A stretch of 64,000 nt of DNA from Cristatella mucedo (lineage: Eukaryota > Bryozoa > Phylactolaemata > Cristatellidae): assembly GCA_009760855.2 (NCBI GenBank), contig WPIO01000015.1, forward strand, positions 945,001-1,009,000. Reading direction: 5' to 3'. Both the position numbers and the translations under genes were made by a program. Shown piece by piece: positions 1-11,639 of this stretch; positions within the stretch are counted from its first letter, which is position 1, and each line of letters opens with the position of its first letter. The notes beneath the pieces were generated by a model. The model was not told the DNA's origin and did not search any database. It saw only the letters and a list, made by a program, of their open reading frames with translations.

Positions 1-1185
1 AAGTTTATCTGCCAGTGAAGTCACAGAAGAAATAGTGAGATATGTCTTTAGGAGACAACCTCTGCTTACTAGACTGTTTTAAGGTAGTCATTTCGAATGG
101 GGAACCTAAGAAAATCTCTTAAGGAAAGTTCTTAAGGGAGTCGTCAGCAAGGGGTTATGCACGCTGACAGCAGCAGCAGGGCAGATGAGAGCCAGCAGCC
201 CTTCAAAGCTAAGTCCCACCTCCTGGGTCCTACAGAGAGACCTAGATCCTACTAGGCCCTGCTAGATCCTGCTCAGGCCACATGAACAGTCAGCTGCTAC
301 CAATGTTACCAAACAAGGTTTTCGACACGGGGAAGCTCCGGACCGGGTGTGTCAGGATAGGCTGAGTGGCAGGGAAGCCACCTCAGAAGAGACCAGGTAT
401 GATGAGACAATGAAGCTGCATGACCATCGTCCCACTGAGCAGTGAGGCTGACTGATTGCATGACCTAACCGGTTCGGTCCTAGTTGTCACCAGATGAGGA
501 CGTGATGACTCATCGAACGATTGGGGCAGGTAAACTATTCGTGACATATCCTAGACAGCATGCCGCGTGTGGGAAAAGGCACGCAAGCCACGGCAGCAAG
601 CGGAGGCTGCAGAGCGGCTGCTGCAGTGCGCTGCCGGTGGCCAGTGGAGCTGCGTTCAATTTACACCTAGAACCTACTCGAAGCCACAGCGGTAGGTGGC
701 ACAACCCTGCCATGTCTCGCTGCAATCGCCAGGCTCGAGAGAGACCAGCTTAGTTAGCTGCTGCTGCTGCTACGAGCCTGCTGACTGAGAGGCAGCCGTG
801 AGCTGCAGACAAAAGTGGCAGAGCTGCAGCATAAACATTCCACTTATGGGCTGGGTCAGTTGGCAGCCGGCTTACTCTCGCGGCAAAGCAAGCCTAATCA
901 CAGTAGCGCTAACTCGCACCACTGTTCGAAGCAAATAATCGAGGCAGGCACCTGCTAGGCGCACATCCGCCAGCATTCGGATAAAGTCGGCCACCGGCTG
1001 GGAGGGAAACCATGACGAGCCCTGCCCTCTTCCGGGGGTGGGGTGGGAAGTGGGAGACAGCTCGAGGCAAAGGTGGTCGGTGAGGGTCGGCCCGTGCTCG
1101 CTAGCCGCAGGCAGCTTGCCGATCGGCCAATCACTGAAGCAGCATCGGTGGCCTGCTAGGGGTGGGCTACCGGTGGGTCACTCGC
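1..1185. other. Left edge, probably intron 5 of the HIP1-like gene
   Basis: The stretch lies downstream (minus strand) of the last recognisable ANTH exon. I searched the minus strand for the next expected ANTH segment, which normally starts with an N-P-x-F-P-G-N-L type motif, and did not find it. The rest of the gene therefore probably lies beyond the left edge. Short open frames here show no family resemblance. Confidence 0.4.
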
Positions 1186-3410
1186 CTTCTTGTGAAAGCT
1201 GAGCTTCTGCACAAGCAGCTTGCAGTAGTAGGAGTCCAGCAGTCCGTAGCTGTCCGACAAGTGTTCCTGCAACGCATCGGAGGGAGAGGAGACAAAAAAT
1301 ATGAGCACAGCCTGCATCGGCTGCACCAAATCAGCTGCACTGAATTAGCAGCTGCATCAGCCACACTGCATCAGCTACACTGCATCAGCTTCGTCGTAAC
1401 CCTCGGGCAAGGTGCTCCCACTTAACGACTCAGCTCGTGGGTTTCAAGCACTGCAGCAGGCCTACCGTGTGAGGTGGTGATAGCCGTTAAGGCTCTCCTG
1501 CCCCAAATATAAGTGAGGCTGGTTCAACAGGGAAGTTCCGGTTTCTGTTTTAATTTTTAACCATCACCCTGGATTTTAGTCCAGAGCCGACGTTACAAGC
1601 CATGGGCCGGTCGCTGAAGGGGTTGCAGCAGACGACGGCGTCAGCAGCAGTGGTAGCTGCAGGGGGCTCGTTAAGGCTAAACAAGGAAGACAAGGCCAGC
1701 ATTCTTTATCCGAAGGCACGTAAGCCAGGGCCAGCCTGTCGAAACCATGTCTGCTTACACGTTGTTGTAGCCCGGTGCAAAGCCATTGTTCTTTCTCCTT
1801 CGTTAGTGGCCACCCACCGTCCTTCTGCCTACCGGTAGGTAGGGAGGGGGTCAGCTTACTAGCACAGGCAAGCATGCGAGGGCTTGAGCTGACTACTGCA
1901 CAGTGCCCCCATGCTTGAATACCACCACGCTGCTGCTGCTGCTGCTGCTGCTCGTAGCAACCAAGCGCTCTGCTGGCAAGGGCACACACCGTCAGGCGTG
2001 GCAGAGAGACACCTGCAGAATGCACAGCCTACAGGTCAAGGCCGATGCATGGCAAGGCCACACCACCAATAACCAAGGGGAGCCTCGTGGCACAAGCAGC
2101 TGATGATTAAATGGACCGACTCTGTTCAAGGTTTGCAGGTTCGTAGACCACCGGAAGCGAGTCAATTCCTTGTACGGATGCCGAAATCGTTCTCATCTGG
2201 CAGAAGACTTTGGCCAATGGGACTTTGGCCAATGTTACCGAGCCCAGCCACTGCACTACCGAGCACCCATCGACTTTGTTGGAGAGCATAAAATTTTATT
2301 AAAAATTCATTCGTACGGCGCCCTAAGAGAACTTAAATCTCTATCCGGGCTCTTCGCGTGTGCAGGGCTCGAGCCAGCGACCTTGGTCGGCAAAGGCTAG
2401 CGAACCTTGATTCCTGCACCATACGAGGTCAGTAATGCATTTAATGCTTACCCAAAGGCGGCCAAGGTCGGTCAAAAAGGACATGTACTTCATCGAGTCG
2501 TGGAGCACCTGTCACGAGAAGGCGGTCGAAGGTGGCAGCAAGGCGCTGTCACGTCGGGCGTCGCTGAGGCGTCGGGTGAAACGCGAGCACGGGACGAAGC
2601 GATTGGAGAGCGACGAGGCCGGGACGCCGCGAACGCCTGGCGGCGGCGGCTGGCGCAGCGACTGTCGCTCACGTGCGCGTGGCCGTCGCGCAGGAGCTTG
2701 TGCAGGACGTGGCAGAACTTCCAGCACATGATCTGATTGCTCTGCAGGGGCAGCTTGGTGGCTGCGGACCAGAACGTGCCGCAGCCCTTCTCCTGAAAGC
2801 TGGCCATGATGATGCCTGGCAACGCCGCCGCCGCTAAGGAGAGGCACGCGGCGGAATCGAGCGCCGTCGCGTGCGAACGCGCCCGAGCTCGAGCGCCTAG
2901 GCGAGCGTCGTCGGGTCGGCGACCCGACGACGCTCGGTCGAGCTCGGCTCTGCGAAGAGCTGAGAGCTCGGAACGCGCGCGGCGGAGGCTAGCGCGCGGA
3001 GCGGGGCGGGGGCGGCGCGCGAGAGCGCTGCGTGCAAAGGATACTCCTGACATGCTTGACTTTCGTGGGAGCTTCTTCTTTTACTATGGCCTTGAGGACG
3101 CTTGTGGTCTATAACGGTCGCGCGGCAATGACGCGTTCCGCTCCGGCATAACCGACGGCGGCAGCGGCTCTGCGGTCGGCTCGCCGCCGCCGCCGCGCCC
3201 GCTGCTACGCAGCGGCGGCGCAGTTGCAGCGGCCGCTGGCCGCGACGTTGCAAACTCGCCTGGCGGCAAGCGCCTGAGCGGCCGGGCGGAAGCGTAAGGC
3301 GATGCGCGAGGGAGAAACAGCGCTGCCGGTTTACGGCGACCGCCACTCACCACCGACTTTTCGAAATTATCCTTGTCGAGATCGAGAACGTTCCTTATGA
3401 AATGCGCCAT
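1186..3410 (-). CDS. HIP1/HIP1R/Sla2-type clathrin adaptor, 5' five exons (partial)
   Basis: HIP1-family proteins bind PI(4,5)P2 through an N-terminal ANTH domain and link clathrin coats to actin through a C-terminal talin-like domain. Five minus-strand exons can be read: 3351-3410, 3045-3108, 2673-2815, 2452-2508 and 1186-1266. They join in phase (0, 0/1, 1/0, 0, 0) to give 135 residues. Donors are GTGAGT, GTATCC, GTGAGC and GTAAGC; the last is either a GC donor (GCGAGT at 1180-1185) or a GT a few bases on. Diagnostic segments are EKGCGTFWSA, CWKFCHVLHKLLRDGH, LHDSMKY and EHLSDSYG, colinear with human HIP1 without gaps from about DNFEKSV onward. The start is the first ATG in frame, with only a short N-terminal extension. 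The rest of ANTH, the coiled coil and the actin-binding domain are outside the window. HIP1 and HIP1R cannot be separated from this part. Intron 4 holds a SINE. Confidence 0.87.
1430..1530 (+). mobile_element. Relic of SINE family 2 (3' module)
   Basis: The stretch carries a module (GATAGCCGTTAAGGCTCTCC) that recurs near 37160 and 54190, in the latter case downstream of a tRNA-like promoter head. Only the 3' part is recognisable here. It lies within or beside the HIP1-like intron 4. Confidence 0.4.
2283..2405 (-). mobile_element. tRNA-derived SINE with L2-like tail, in HIP1-like intron 4
   Basis: On the minus strand a box-B-like GGCTCGAGCC element is followed by a segment with AGAGA and TCTCT arms and then an AT-rich tail. 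The same order occurs in the SINE copies at 7517-7673 and 46762-46895. The tRNA-like head is less clear here. The element lies about 50 bp beyond the exon 4 donor, in the same orientation as the gene. Confidence 0.55.
2902..2936. repeat. Perfect 16-bp inverted repeat, 3-nt loop
   Basis: The arms CGAGCGTCGTCGGGTC (2902-2917) and its exact complement (2921-2936) are separated by GGC. The structure lies in the short GC-rich intron between HIP1-like exons 2 and 3. Confidence 0.85.
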
Positions 3411-3869
3411 GTCGTCCGACCGCTCGCAAGCCCAGCAGCTACCGAGTGACAGCGGCGGTGGGTGGCACCCGGACACCGGAAAGGCAAGCTCGACCTCAAA
3501 GCGCAGCCTTTTTCTACCAATGCGCGCGCAACTGCGGACCACGCCCCTTAATTCCGCACGGTTCCGCCCGCTTGCGCTCGGGGCTTTTTAGCGGCTTTGA
3601 ACCTGGTATTGGCGGCTGCACAACCTGCGCTATGACCTCACAATCCTGCAACCCCCCGAACCCTAGGGAGTGGGAGGTGGGCAAGCTGCGACGCGACGTA
3701 GACCGATCCCAAAGGCAGGTTAGGTCCGTTGAGTCATTTCAGCGCACGGCGTGCGGGTCGCCTCCAACTGAGAGAGCGTTTCAGGCGCGATCGAACCGTC
3801 ACTTGGGTCACGATCGTTCGTTCCGCTTTCGTGCGCTAGGCCGATTTTATGAGCACGAATAGCGGGGTG

Positions 3870-4310
3870 ATCTCTCGACCCTCGCACTAAAGTGCAATCT
3901 TTTGGCGATCGAGCCGTAAGCTCCTACTAGTACCAATAATGAATTTGCAGCTTTCGAGCCTAGCCAAAAAGAAACGTCGGTTTTGGAAAGCTTTTCGTTC
4001 GCTTCACAGTGGATGCGCTTGCCTCGCTTCGCTTCTGGCCTCCTCTGCGTGCGTGCACTTGCACGAGTCAGCGAACGTCACGAGGAATAAGTCTCTTGCT
4101 TACCGGTTTCGCTGAGAGCTTCATGTTTGCATTGGCGACGCCATGCTGGCCTACGATACTTGTTTACGTTTGCTGACTCGATACCGTGCACGACACTACT
4201 AACCCTTGGGTACTGATTCTTTTGCAGCCAGTGGCGAAGCGCCTGAATTGAGGCTAAGTTCTCTCAAGGCACTATGCAAACTGCCTATTTTTATTAGTAT
4301 TGTTTTGTTC
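3870..4310 (+). mobile_element. LINE family 3 (L2/CR1-like) 3' relic
   Basis: The sequence resembles the copies at 40425-40960 and 63110-63890. It begins with the CCTCGCACTAAA...TTGGCGAT... segment and ends in a tail containing AAGTTCTCTCAAGGCACTATGCAAAC followed by ATT-rich sequence. It is decayed and non-coding. Confidence 0.5.
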
Positions 4311-4499
4311 AACCTAATCTTTATTTGCCAGTGAACGATGCAGCTGCACGTCTAGTTCGATCTTAGCCCGACGCTCCTCGAAAACATCAGCCACGACAAA
4401 CTCTCGGACCTAGTCTGTTATACAGAGCGCTATTACAGGTAAAATACTGTCCTTGTTCTTAAGGCACCTCCGCCAAACACCGGGCGGGACCCGTGTAGA

Positions 4500-5640
4500 C
4501 CAATGGCTCGAACACTAAAGGTCACGACTAGCAGCGTCAGTTCAGGCTCCCAGTGACCTCTGCTGAAACCTTGGGTGCCCGGATTGCTACTCTACAGAGG
4601 GCCCATTCTCTTACTGAGAACGACCCAAGTTTCTACCCACTAAGCGAGGATAAGAACACTCATGAGGCATATTCTCCAGCAGGCATCGATTCCTGCTCCC
4701 ACTCTCTAACCTGGAGCAGGGACACCCAGAGTTCTGTTCCCAAACCGGGAATGATCCGTGCTCCCGCTCTCTAACCGGAAGCATCGATACCCGGAAATTG
4801 AATCGCGTTCACAGATATGGACGTATCCGCAGGCATATACCATGCACACCTCAAGCCGCCTCGCCGATCGCCCTACTCCCGAGCTTCTGCAGTAGCTAAT
4901 AGATTGCCGAGTGTCCGCCCATATCCCACGTATTAATAGAACCGAGTGAAATGGCCACGAATAAACATCGCCTTGGTATTGGATAGTCGGCGTGGACAAA
5001 TGGTTGGTCCCTGCTCCTTGCCGAGGCTTAGAAGGAGCTTAAGGGCTTGCGCTTAACACCGCGGCCAATTACAGTAAAGGATTACCACTGTCAGCCGATG
5101 AGCTCTCCCGTCTCACTCCAGTGACGAAAAGAGGGTCGGTACAGAATTCTCACATCAATTTTGGTCCGAGATTGATAGGTCGGTCGTCTTGACTCAGCCA
5201 TTCTTGCGAAAGACAGGCTGACTCAACGGGCAGAATGCCTAATTTGGTTCGAGGGCTCTGCTTACCCGACTTCAGCTTTCTATATGATCCTGCAAAATCT
5301 GCTACTACGCCCTCATGCTCGATGTTCAAGGCAGAGGTGTTTTACTGCCTAGAAATTATTGTGCACCCAGAATTAGGCCAAAGTGAGAATACGCCACAAT
5401 ACTTCATTCGTAATTGAGTCGTTATATAACTCCAATTTTTGTTTATCCCATTTCAGTTAAACTACCCAGCTCACCGATCCCTCCAGATAAAGTTGATCGC
5501 AGCTTATTCCCATGCTCATGGATGGCACTGCTTTATTCTTGCTCGTAAGATGCTATTATTGTCGTTGCGATCGTCGATGCGAGTATGGCATTGGCCTACC
5601 ATTTCTCGAATAATATTGTCGTGTTTGGAGCAATGAGGCA
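4500..5640. other. No recognised gene
   Basis: Only short open frames occur. A motif like CTCCCACTCTCTAACC is loosely duplicated near 4698 and 4758, with variants of GATACCCGG or GACACCCAG nearby. I see no splice-consistent exon or known repeat. Confidence 0.3.
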
Positions 5641-6602
5641 ATGCATCCATGCAGTGGCGTAGCCTGGACTAGCTGCAATAAAGCTGCCCGACATGGGCGT
5701 GACCCGGGGCAGCCAATCGCAGAAGAGTAGAAGTGGCGGTCCGGCCCGTGGGGTAGGTCTCGAGAGCGAGTCTCGAGTGGCCAGGGCGAGCTGCGCCTTC
5801 CCTAAGCCTAAGCGTGTGCAGCTAGTAGGGCGCCGTCGTAGTCGTGGAGATTTCGAGCTGGCCGGGCCGGCAGTGCCAAAGAGAGCCGGGTACGTTGTTT
5901 CAGCTCTACACTTGCAGTACTTGATCCTAGTAAATCGCCGAACCAGAGATCCCACGAACGTTTTAGGTAAACATTTGGCGGGCCGGCATTCGTCGTTAGT
6001 CGTCAGCAACTCGAGTAATTCTCGACGCGATCTGCTAAGCTCCCGTTATCTGTTGCCATGCAAGAGCCCACGGTGCAGTGCAGCAGGGCGATTGCAAAAC
6101 TTCCTGGTAAAGTAGCGGGGCCGCCTTCGAGTAGGCTGAACAAGACAAGAGCAGAGCAGCTCTAAAAATGCAGAGCGCACCAAGCTCTGTGAGACTTCTT
6201 GCTCGGGACAGCTTAATTACTCGTACGGATCTTGCGACAGCGGCGCATTTTTAAATCCTACTCGGAAGCTAAAATTAATTTAAGAGAATTATTTATCGGC
6301 AATGATGCTCTGTCATAGATCCAATTTTGGTGTCCGCGCAGCGATCTCGTTCGCTTTCTGTTTACGGGCCACCTCACTTTTCAGTGAGAAAATTGGTAGG
6401 GCAGTGTCATTTCCCTTGGTGTCAGGAATCTTGCGTTCTGTTACTCAGGACAAGCGACCTATTCTTAGTCTGTAGCGCTCCAATAACCTTCGTAATGTAG
6501 TAATGCAGTCACATTGAAACGCAGGCCAAAATTAACCATATACAATCAATTATGACTGCCTGAATTAGAAATTCCTGTAATCTGATGATTGACAACCACC
6601 TG

Positions 6603-7175
6603 CATAATAATAATAATAATAATGCACTTGATAAAGCACCCTCAGAGAACTCAATCTCTTTCTAGGCGCTTTACATTTGCTGCAAAGAGAAATGCGATTG
6701 GATTGTGAGTAATATCATGCTTGATAAACAACATGAACACCGTGGTTAGGGGTGACATGCACAAGGTCAGCATGCAAATGTAGTTGGTGGCAGCATGCAG
6801 TGTCAGCACGCATAAGCACATCGAGGACGAATCATAGCGACCCACTAAATGCTGTCCTAAATAGGTGTGTTTTTAAGTTCTTTTTAAATGTGGCCAAGTC
6901 AGGGGACGTTCTGACGCAAGTCGGGAGGGAGTTCCAGGCTTTGGGAGCGTACGAGCTAAATGTACGGTCTCCAAAGAATTCGAGGTTTGTACGAGGTATT
7001 GGTAAACTGTTGGATTTCGAACAGCGGGTGGTACGATGCCTGGCCTAGTGAGGGAGTAGATCTGAGAGATAGGCTGGAGCCAATGAATGAAGTGACCTAA
7101 AAGTGAGCGACAAAACCTTGAAGTCGATCAGTTGCTTGATTAGTAGACAGTGCAGGTCTGTCTAGAGAAGCTTAA
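6603..7175 (-). mobile_element. LINE family 1 (L2-like), 3' end fragment
   Basis: Read on the minus strand this is the last part of the ORF and the 3' UTR of the same lineage as the copies at 23.45 and 61.24 kb. Shared landmarks are the AAATGTGGCCAAGTCAGGGGACG segment, the duplicated TGCATGCTGACC motif of the 3' UTR, the terminal two-stem hairpin and a tail of ATT units (ATAATAATAAT on the plus strand). The 5' end is truncated within the C-terminal coding part. Confidence 0.8.
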
Positions 7176-7267
7176 TAATTGCTTTTACATAATTTGTTAA
7201 TCATAATCAGGTTTGTAACTGCAAAGATGTGGTCTCTCTTTCGCAATCGGATATACGTAATGTAATG

Positions 7268-9180
7268 TATCTCCATCTGTAACTCCACAAAGTCATAAAG
7301 ACCATGTGGGTATTACGAAGGAAAGTTTTGTATAGCGCACTCACAGCCTAAGCGGCTTTCGGAACGCATTCGGTAGCCAACAGACTTCGTCTCACGCAAC
7401 AAAGAGAAAGTGGGAAGCATTGCAGAGTCAGGAGAGTAGTTGAGGTAGTGAGTAGCATAGAAGTAGCAGCTCAGGACCACTGAAAAAGATGAGCCATTGT
7501 CGGAAGTAGGAGAGTAAATATAAAATAAATAGATAAAATGCATTTATATAGCACCCCAAAAGAACTTAATCTCTATTCAGGCGCTTCACATACGCTTCGG
7601 GGCTCGAGCCCACGACCTCTGTCAGACCTTGGTCGGAGCAAGCACCTTAACCACCTGACCAAACCAGCTCGGCAGAGTAGTTGTCGTTGCGTAAGAATTG
7701 TGGAAGCGAGTTCCACAATCTCGGACTTGCAGAGCTAAAGCTTCTGTCGCCAACGGTCTTAAAGCGGAGGAATGAAACGGCTAATTTATTGTCCACACAG
7801 GACCTGAGGGCGCGAACAGGCTGAAACTGATGCAGCAGTTCAGCTAGGTACGAAGGAGCCCAGCCTTGGCGGGCTTTGTGGGTCAGTATAAGAACTTTGC
7901 TCTGTATCCGTTGCTCAACCGGCATCCATCCTAGCTCTTTTAACAAAGGAGACACATGCTCAAACCGCTGGGACTTGAGGACTAGCCTTGTAGCCATATT
8001 CATAGTCTGCTGCAGAGGCCTAATAGCTTTCTTGGGCAGCCAAGCCAATAGGGAATTACAATAATCAAGGCGAGACAGAACTAAGGAGCTAGTTACATTT
8101 TTTACAAGCCACTGTGGGAGACAGCTCCTGATCTTGTATAGGGATCGGACGTGATGGCTAGCTGTACAAGCAGTCTTCTGAATGAAGCTTTTAAAATTAA
8201 GGCAGCTGTCGAAAACGACACCTAAATTTCGAGCACGTGGTGATGGTCGTACAACAGCATCACCTATTAGAACAGCAAAGCCTTTTAATCCAGCTACATG
8301 CTTAGGGTATCCTATGAGAAGAAGTTCGGTTTTATTGTCATTTAATTTCAGAAAGTTTTCCGACATCCAGGATCGAATATCGGCAAGGCAAGCATTCAGT
8401 TTCTCAGTTGCTGCAGCAGATTCCTACGGTTTAAATGACAAATACAACTGAGTATCGTCAGCATAGAAGTGATATCCTATTCCATGGGCCTTAATAACTT
8501 TTCCCAGAGGTTGCGTATAAATGAAGAACAGCAAGGGACCAAGTCCAGACCCTTGAGGGACTCCACAGGTGACCCTTCTCATGTCTGAGACCCGACCCCC
8601 ACACGACACGGATTGAACACGATCAGACAAGTATGATTTAAACCACGCCAGTGCTTCGTCTCCCAGACCGATCCTTGTTCTCAGTCGTTCAAGCAGAACT
8701 TCGTGATCAATGGTGTGGAAGGCAGCAGACAGATCTAGCAGAGCTAGGGCACTGACATTCCCATCGTCGTTGCCACGTAGAATGTCATTGTTAACACGGA
8801 GGAGAGCAGTTTCAGTAGAGTACTGCCTCTTGAAACCTGATTGAAATGTTTCTGACATTCCATTATTTTCAATATGTTCAACTAGCTGCTTAGCAACAAT
8901 TTTTTCAAGAATCTTTGATAAGAATGGAAGAAGGGAAACTGGACGATAGTTTGCTAGGACCTCTGTGTCTAATCCAGGCTTTTTAAGAATAGGTCTAACG
9001 ATTGCCGATTTGAAGGACTTGGGGACGACCCCTTTTCCCAAAGAAGCATTTAATTTATATAGTAATAGTAATTTTGGTTATGGCAGGGCTAAGTTGGTCT
9101 GCTAATGAAGACGACAGAGATGAGGGTATAGGGTCTTCAGGAGAGGAGCTCTTTATGCTTGACCTTGTTAAGGTAGCCAC
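7268..9180 (-). mobile_element. LINE family 2 (L2/CR1-like) with RT, interrupted by a SINE
   Basis: This encodes a reverse transcriptase of a non-LTR retrotransposon. From 9041 leftward there are [21 protein letters not shown] and the catalytic Y-A-D-D-T-Q-L-Y motif, followed by a thumb region (L-N-D-N-K-T-E-L-L) and the family's C-terminal domain. An in-frame TAG sits just after the YADD block near 8424-8426, with the reading frame continuing on both sides. A SINE (7517-7673) splits the C-terminal coding part. The 3' end at about 7268 has the GGAGTTACAGA...GATACATTACA tail typical of this family. The 5' end including the endonuclease is missing. The copy is inactive. Confidence 0.85.
7517..7673 (-). 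mobile_element. tRNA-derived SINE nested in LINE family 2
   Basis: Minus strand: a tRNA-like head (GCTGGTTTGGTCAGGTGG as box A, GTGGGCTCGAGCCC as box B) is joined to an L2-like tail with AGAGA/TCTTT and AGCGCC/GGGTGCT pairing segments, then an A/T-rich tail. It is flanked by the 6-bp direct repeat AGAGTA (7511-7516 and 7674-7679). The uninterrupted sequence of the host LINE is seen at 49440-49490, which confirms the insertion point. Confidence 0.8.
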
Positions 9181-9859
9181 ATCGCATGCAGAAACCTCGG
9201 AGAACCTTTATACAACTGGACGTTAAGCACATGAACTCGTTTCTTAAGTTTTGGGCAGGGCGATCTTGACATTGCCGTGCTCCACAAACGTCGGGGTAGA
9301 AGCGTGCATGCTTCCGGCTTCTACAACTCATCAGCTGGGCTTCGAAGAATCAGTATCTGTCACGCGCCTGGAAGGACAAGCGGCAACAACTTTTCTGCGT
9401 CTGCAGAAAAGACTTAGTTTCGGAGCCACTGCATGCATTCGTGACAGAATGCAGCTGAAGGTTCAGGCACGTTTACATATATCTGGCGAAAAATTTGAAA
9501 TACAGACGAAGCATGGGTGTTTAGAAATGTATTACATAATCTATATCATAAGTTATTGTAATCTTAAAATATAAAGTAAATGTACACTTCCAATTAACGG
9601 TGACCATTAATTAGTCAAGCACTCAAAAAAATAGAAAATACCGAACCGACAATAGTGCACGTGACGGAAAGGCCGTTTAGCGGCATCGAGATAGCTATGG
9701 ACATTTAATAGCGACGGCAGTCGGTTACTGCCATCGACGAGTAGGCCGACAATTTCTTGCATTGGATTGATGTGGCCGTAAAATCTTGTACTAGCAGAGG
9801 CGAATGCAAGTTCTGGCCATTCGATGTACTGCACAAAACCCGCCCCAACTCTCGGTAGT

Positions 9860-10175
9860 TGTTTCAGCGTCAAAGCTCTTTCAAATATCTGCCGTTTTGG
9901 GTTTTAGTATCCGCAACGACAACCACTCTCCTGCTGCCGACTATGGCTCATCCTTTTCAGCGGTCCTGAGCTGCTACTTCCATGCTACTCACTACCTTAA
10001 CTGCTCTCCTGACTCTGATATGCTTCCCATTTTCTCTTTGTTGCGTGAGACGGAAGTTTGTGGGCTACCTAATTCGTACCGAAAGCCGCTTAGGCTGTGA
10101 GTTCTTAATACAAAACTCTTCTGCGTAACGCCCACATAGTCTTTATGGCTTTGTGAAGTTACAGACGGAGATATA
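9860..10175 (+). mobile_element. LINE family 2, 3' end fragment
   Basis: Plus-strand reading gives the family 2 C-terminus (SYSPAADYGSSFSAVLSCYF type, then RETE...GYR) followed by the TTATGG...GTTACAGACGGAGATA end. It is a 5'-truncated, slightly decayed copy. Confidence 0.75.
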
Positions 10176-10204
10176 TAACACTCTCAGACGCGCTTTGCGG
10201 AAGT

Positions 10205-11115
10205 AGTATTAGTAATAACAAAAATAATAATATATTTGTGTAGCACCCTCAGAGTGAACTGAATCTCTTTCTAGTCACTTTATGGATGCTGTATAGAAAG
10301 CATGACCAAATAATTGGTGGTACATCCGCAAGCAGCAGGTACAGTGTATGCGGGCATGTGCACACGAAGGACGTATCACAACGACCCATTAGATGCTGTA
10401 ATAAACAGGTATGTTTTAAGCTTCTTTTTAGACGTCGTAGTGTCCGGGGACGGTGTGGCATGCGTCGGTAGTGAGTTCTAGACTTTGGGAGCATATGCAC
10501 TTAAGACGCAGTGTCTCCTAAGGTAGTGAAGTTCGTACGAGGTATAGCTAAGCGATTCAAGTCAGAACAGCGAGTTGTACGATTCTTGGCCTGGTGGATG
10601 AGTAGTTTTGAAATGTAGGATAAAGCCAGAGAATGAAGGGACCAAAAAGTGAGTGAAAAAACGTTGAAGCCGATACGCTGCTTGATTGGGGGCCAGTGCA
10701 GGTCTTCGAGAAGTGCTGTGATGTGGCAACTGCAACTCTCAGAACAGATGAGCCTAGCTACACGGTATTGCGCTAGCTCTAGGCGCCTGATTGCATACGC
10801 CGGTAGACCAGCAAGCACTGAGTTACAGAAGCCGATGTCACGAGACGGGATGTCACGAATTCGTGGACCATTTTCGATGTAATAACCCTGTCTAAGCATG
10901 CCCGATTTTCAGAAATATTGTGCAGCTGAAAGAAGGCAGACTTGGCTGTGGCGCTGATGTGGTCGTCCTACGAAAGGTCACTTTGGAACAGCACACCTAG
11001 ATTACGTGCAGATTCAACATGGAGATATGCTGATATGGCAGAATCGATTTTGAGTGGTAGGTTATTCAATATCTGAAAGACACTTGGTTTATCCATAACT
11101 AGTAAGTTGGTTAAA
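10205..11115 (-). mobile_element. LINE family 1 (L2-like), 3' part, decayed
   Basis: The minus strand holds the region downstream of the RT catalytic site through the 3' tail. Recognisable pieces are F-C-N-S-V-L-A-G-L-P, I-T-A-L-L-E-D-L-H-W and the hairpin with ATT-rich tail at 10205-10280. Several stops and frameshifts interrupt it. Confidence 0.75.
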
Positions 11116-11639
11116 GTCAAATACGAACGGCTCACCACGCGATCGCACACGAAAAACTGTAACGAGCTGCGACAGGTGTATTTGCACACGGACACTGGAA
11201 GCCATCCAGCAAGCGAAACCCGGCGTCCTCGCCCCAACGGCCTGGCCCCTGCCGATCGACTCGAAAACTCGTTACACTATCACCACGGTAAATCGAAATT
11301 GCCCATAAACCGGCAGTAGGGCCATAAACTGGCCCTGGAGGGAACGACAAGGCCATAAATGCCATCGGCCCACAAAATACAGATACCATAAATCAGCCAC
11401 ATTTCCCCTTGATCTCAAGATCACAAATCAAATGGGGGAGCAACAAAAACATGTAAAGGACATCTACGTCAAAATTAAAGCAGGACGAGCATTACTAGTA
11501 CAATTTTTCACTACGAGCGAACAGCTGGTCAAATGCCGTCCGTCAACAAAGACGAAATCGGCGAACCCAGCCGGCTGGTATACAGTCCGCCTAGAACGAG
11601 TATAGTCAAGCTGGTCCACTCTTTCGGTTTGTTCATTCT

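Noticed and set aside
1903-1960. CTG/CAG repeat run
   Set aside because: Only about seven units; ordinary short trinucleotide repeat in an intron.
5653-5700. CAGTGGCGTAGCCTGG, a sequence like the end of some DNA transposons
   Set aside because: No matching inverted end or target duplication was found nearby.
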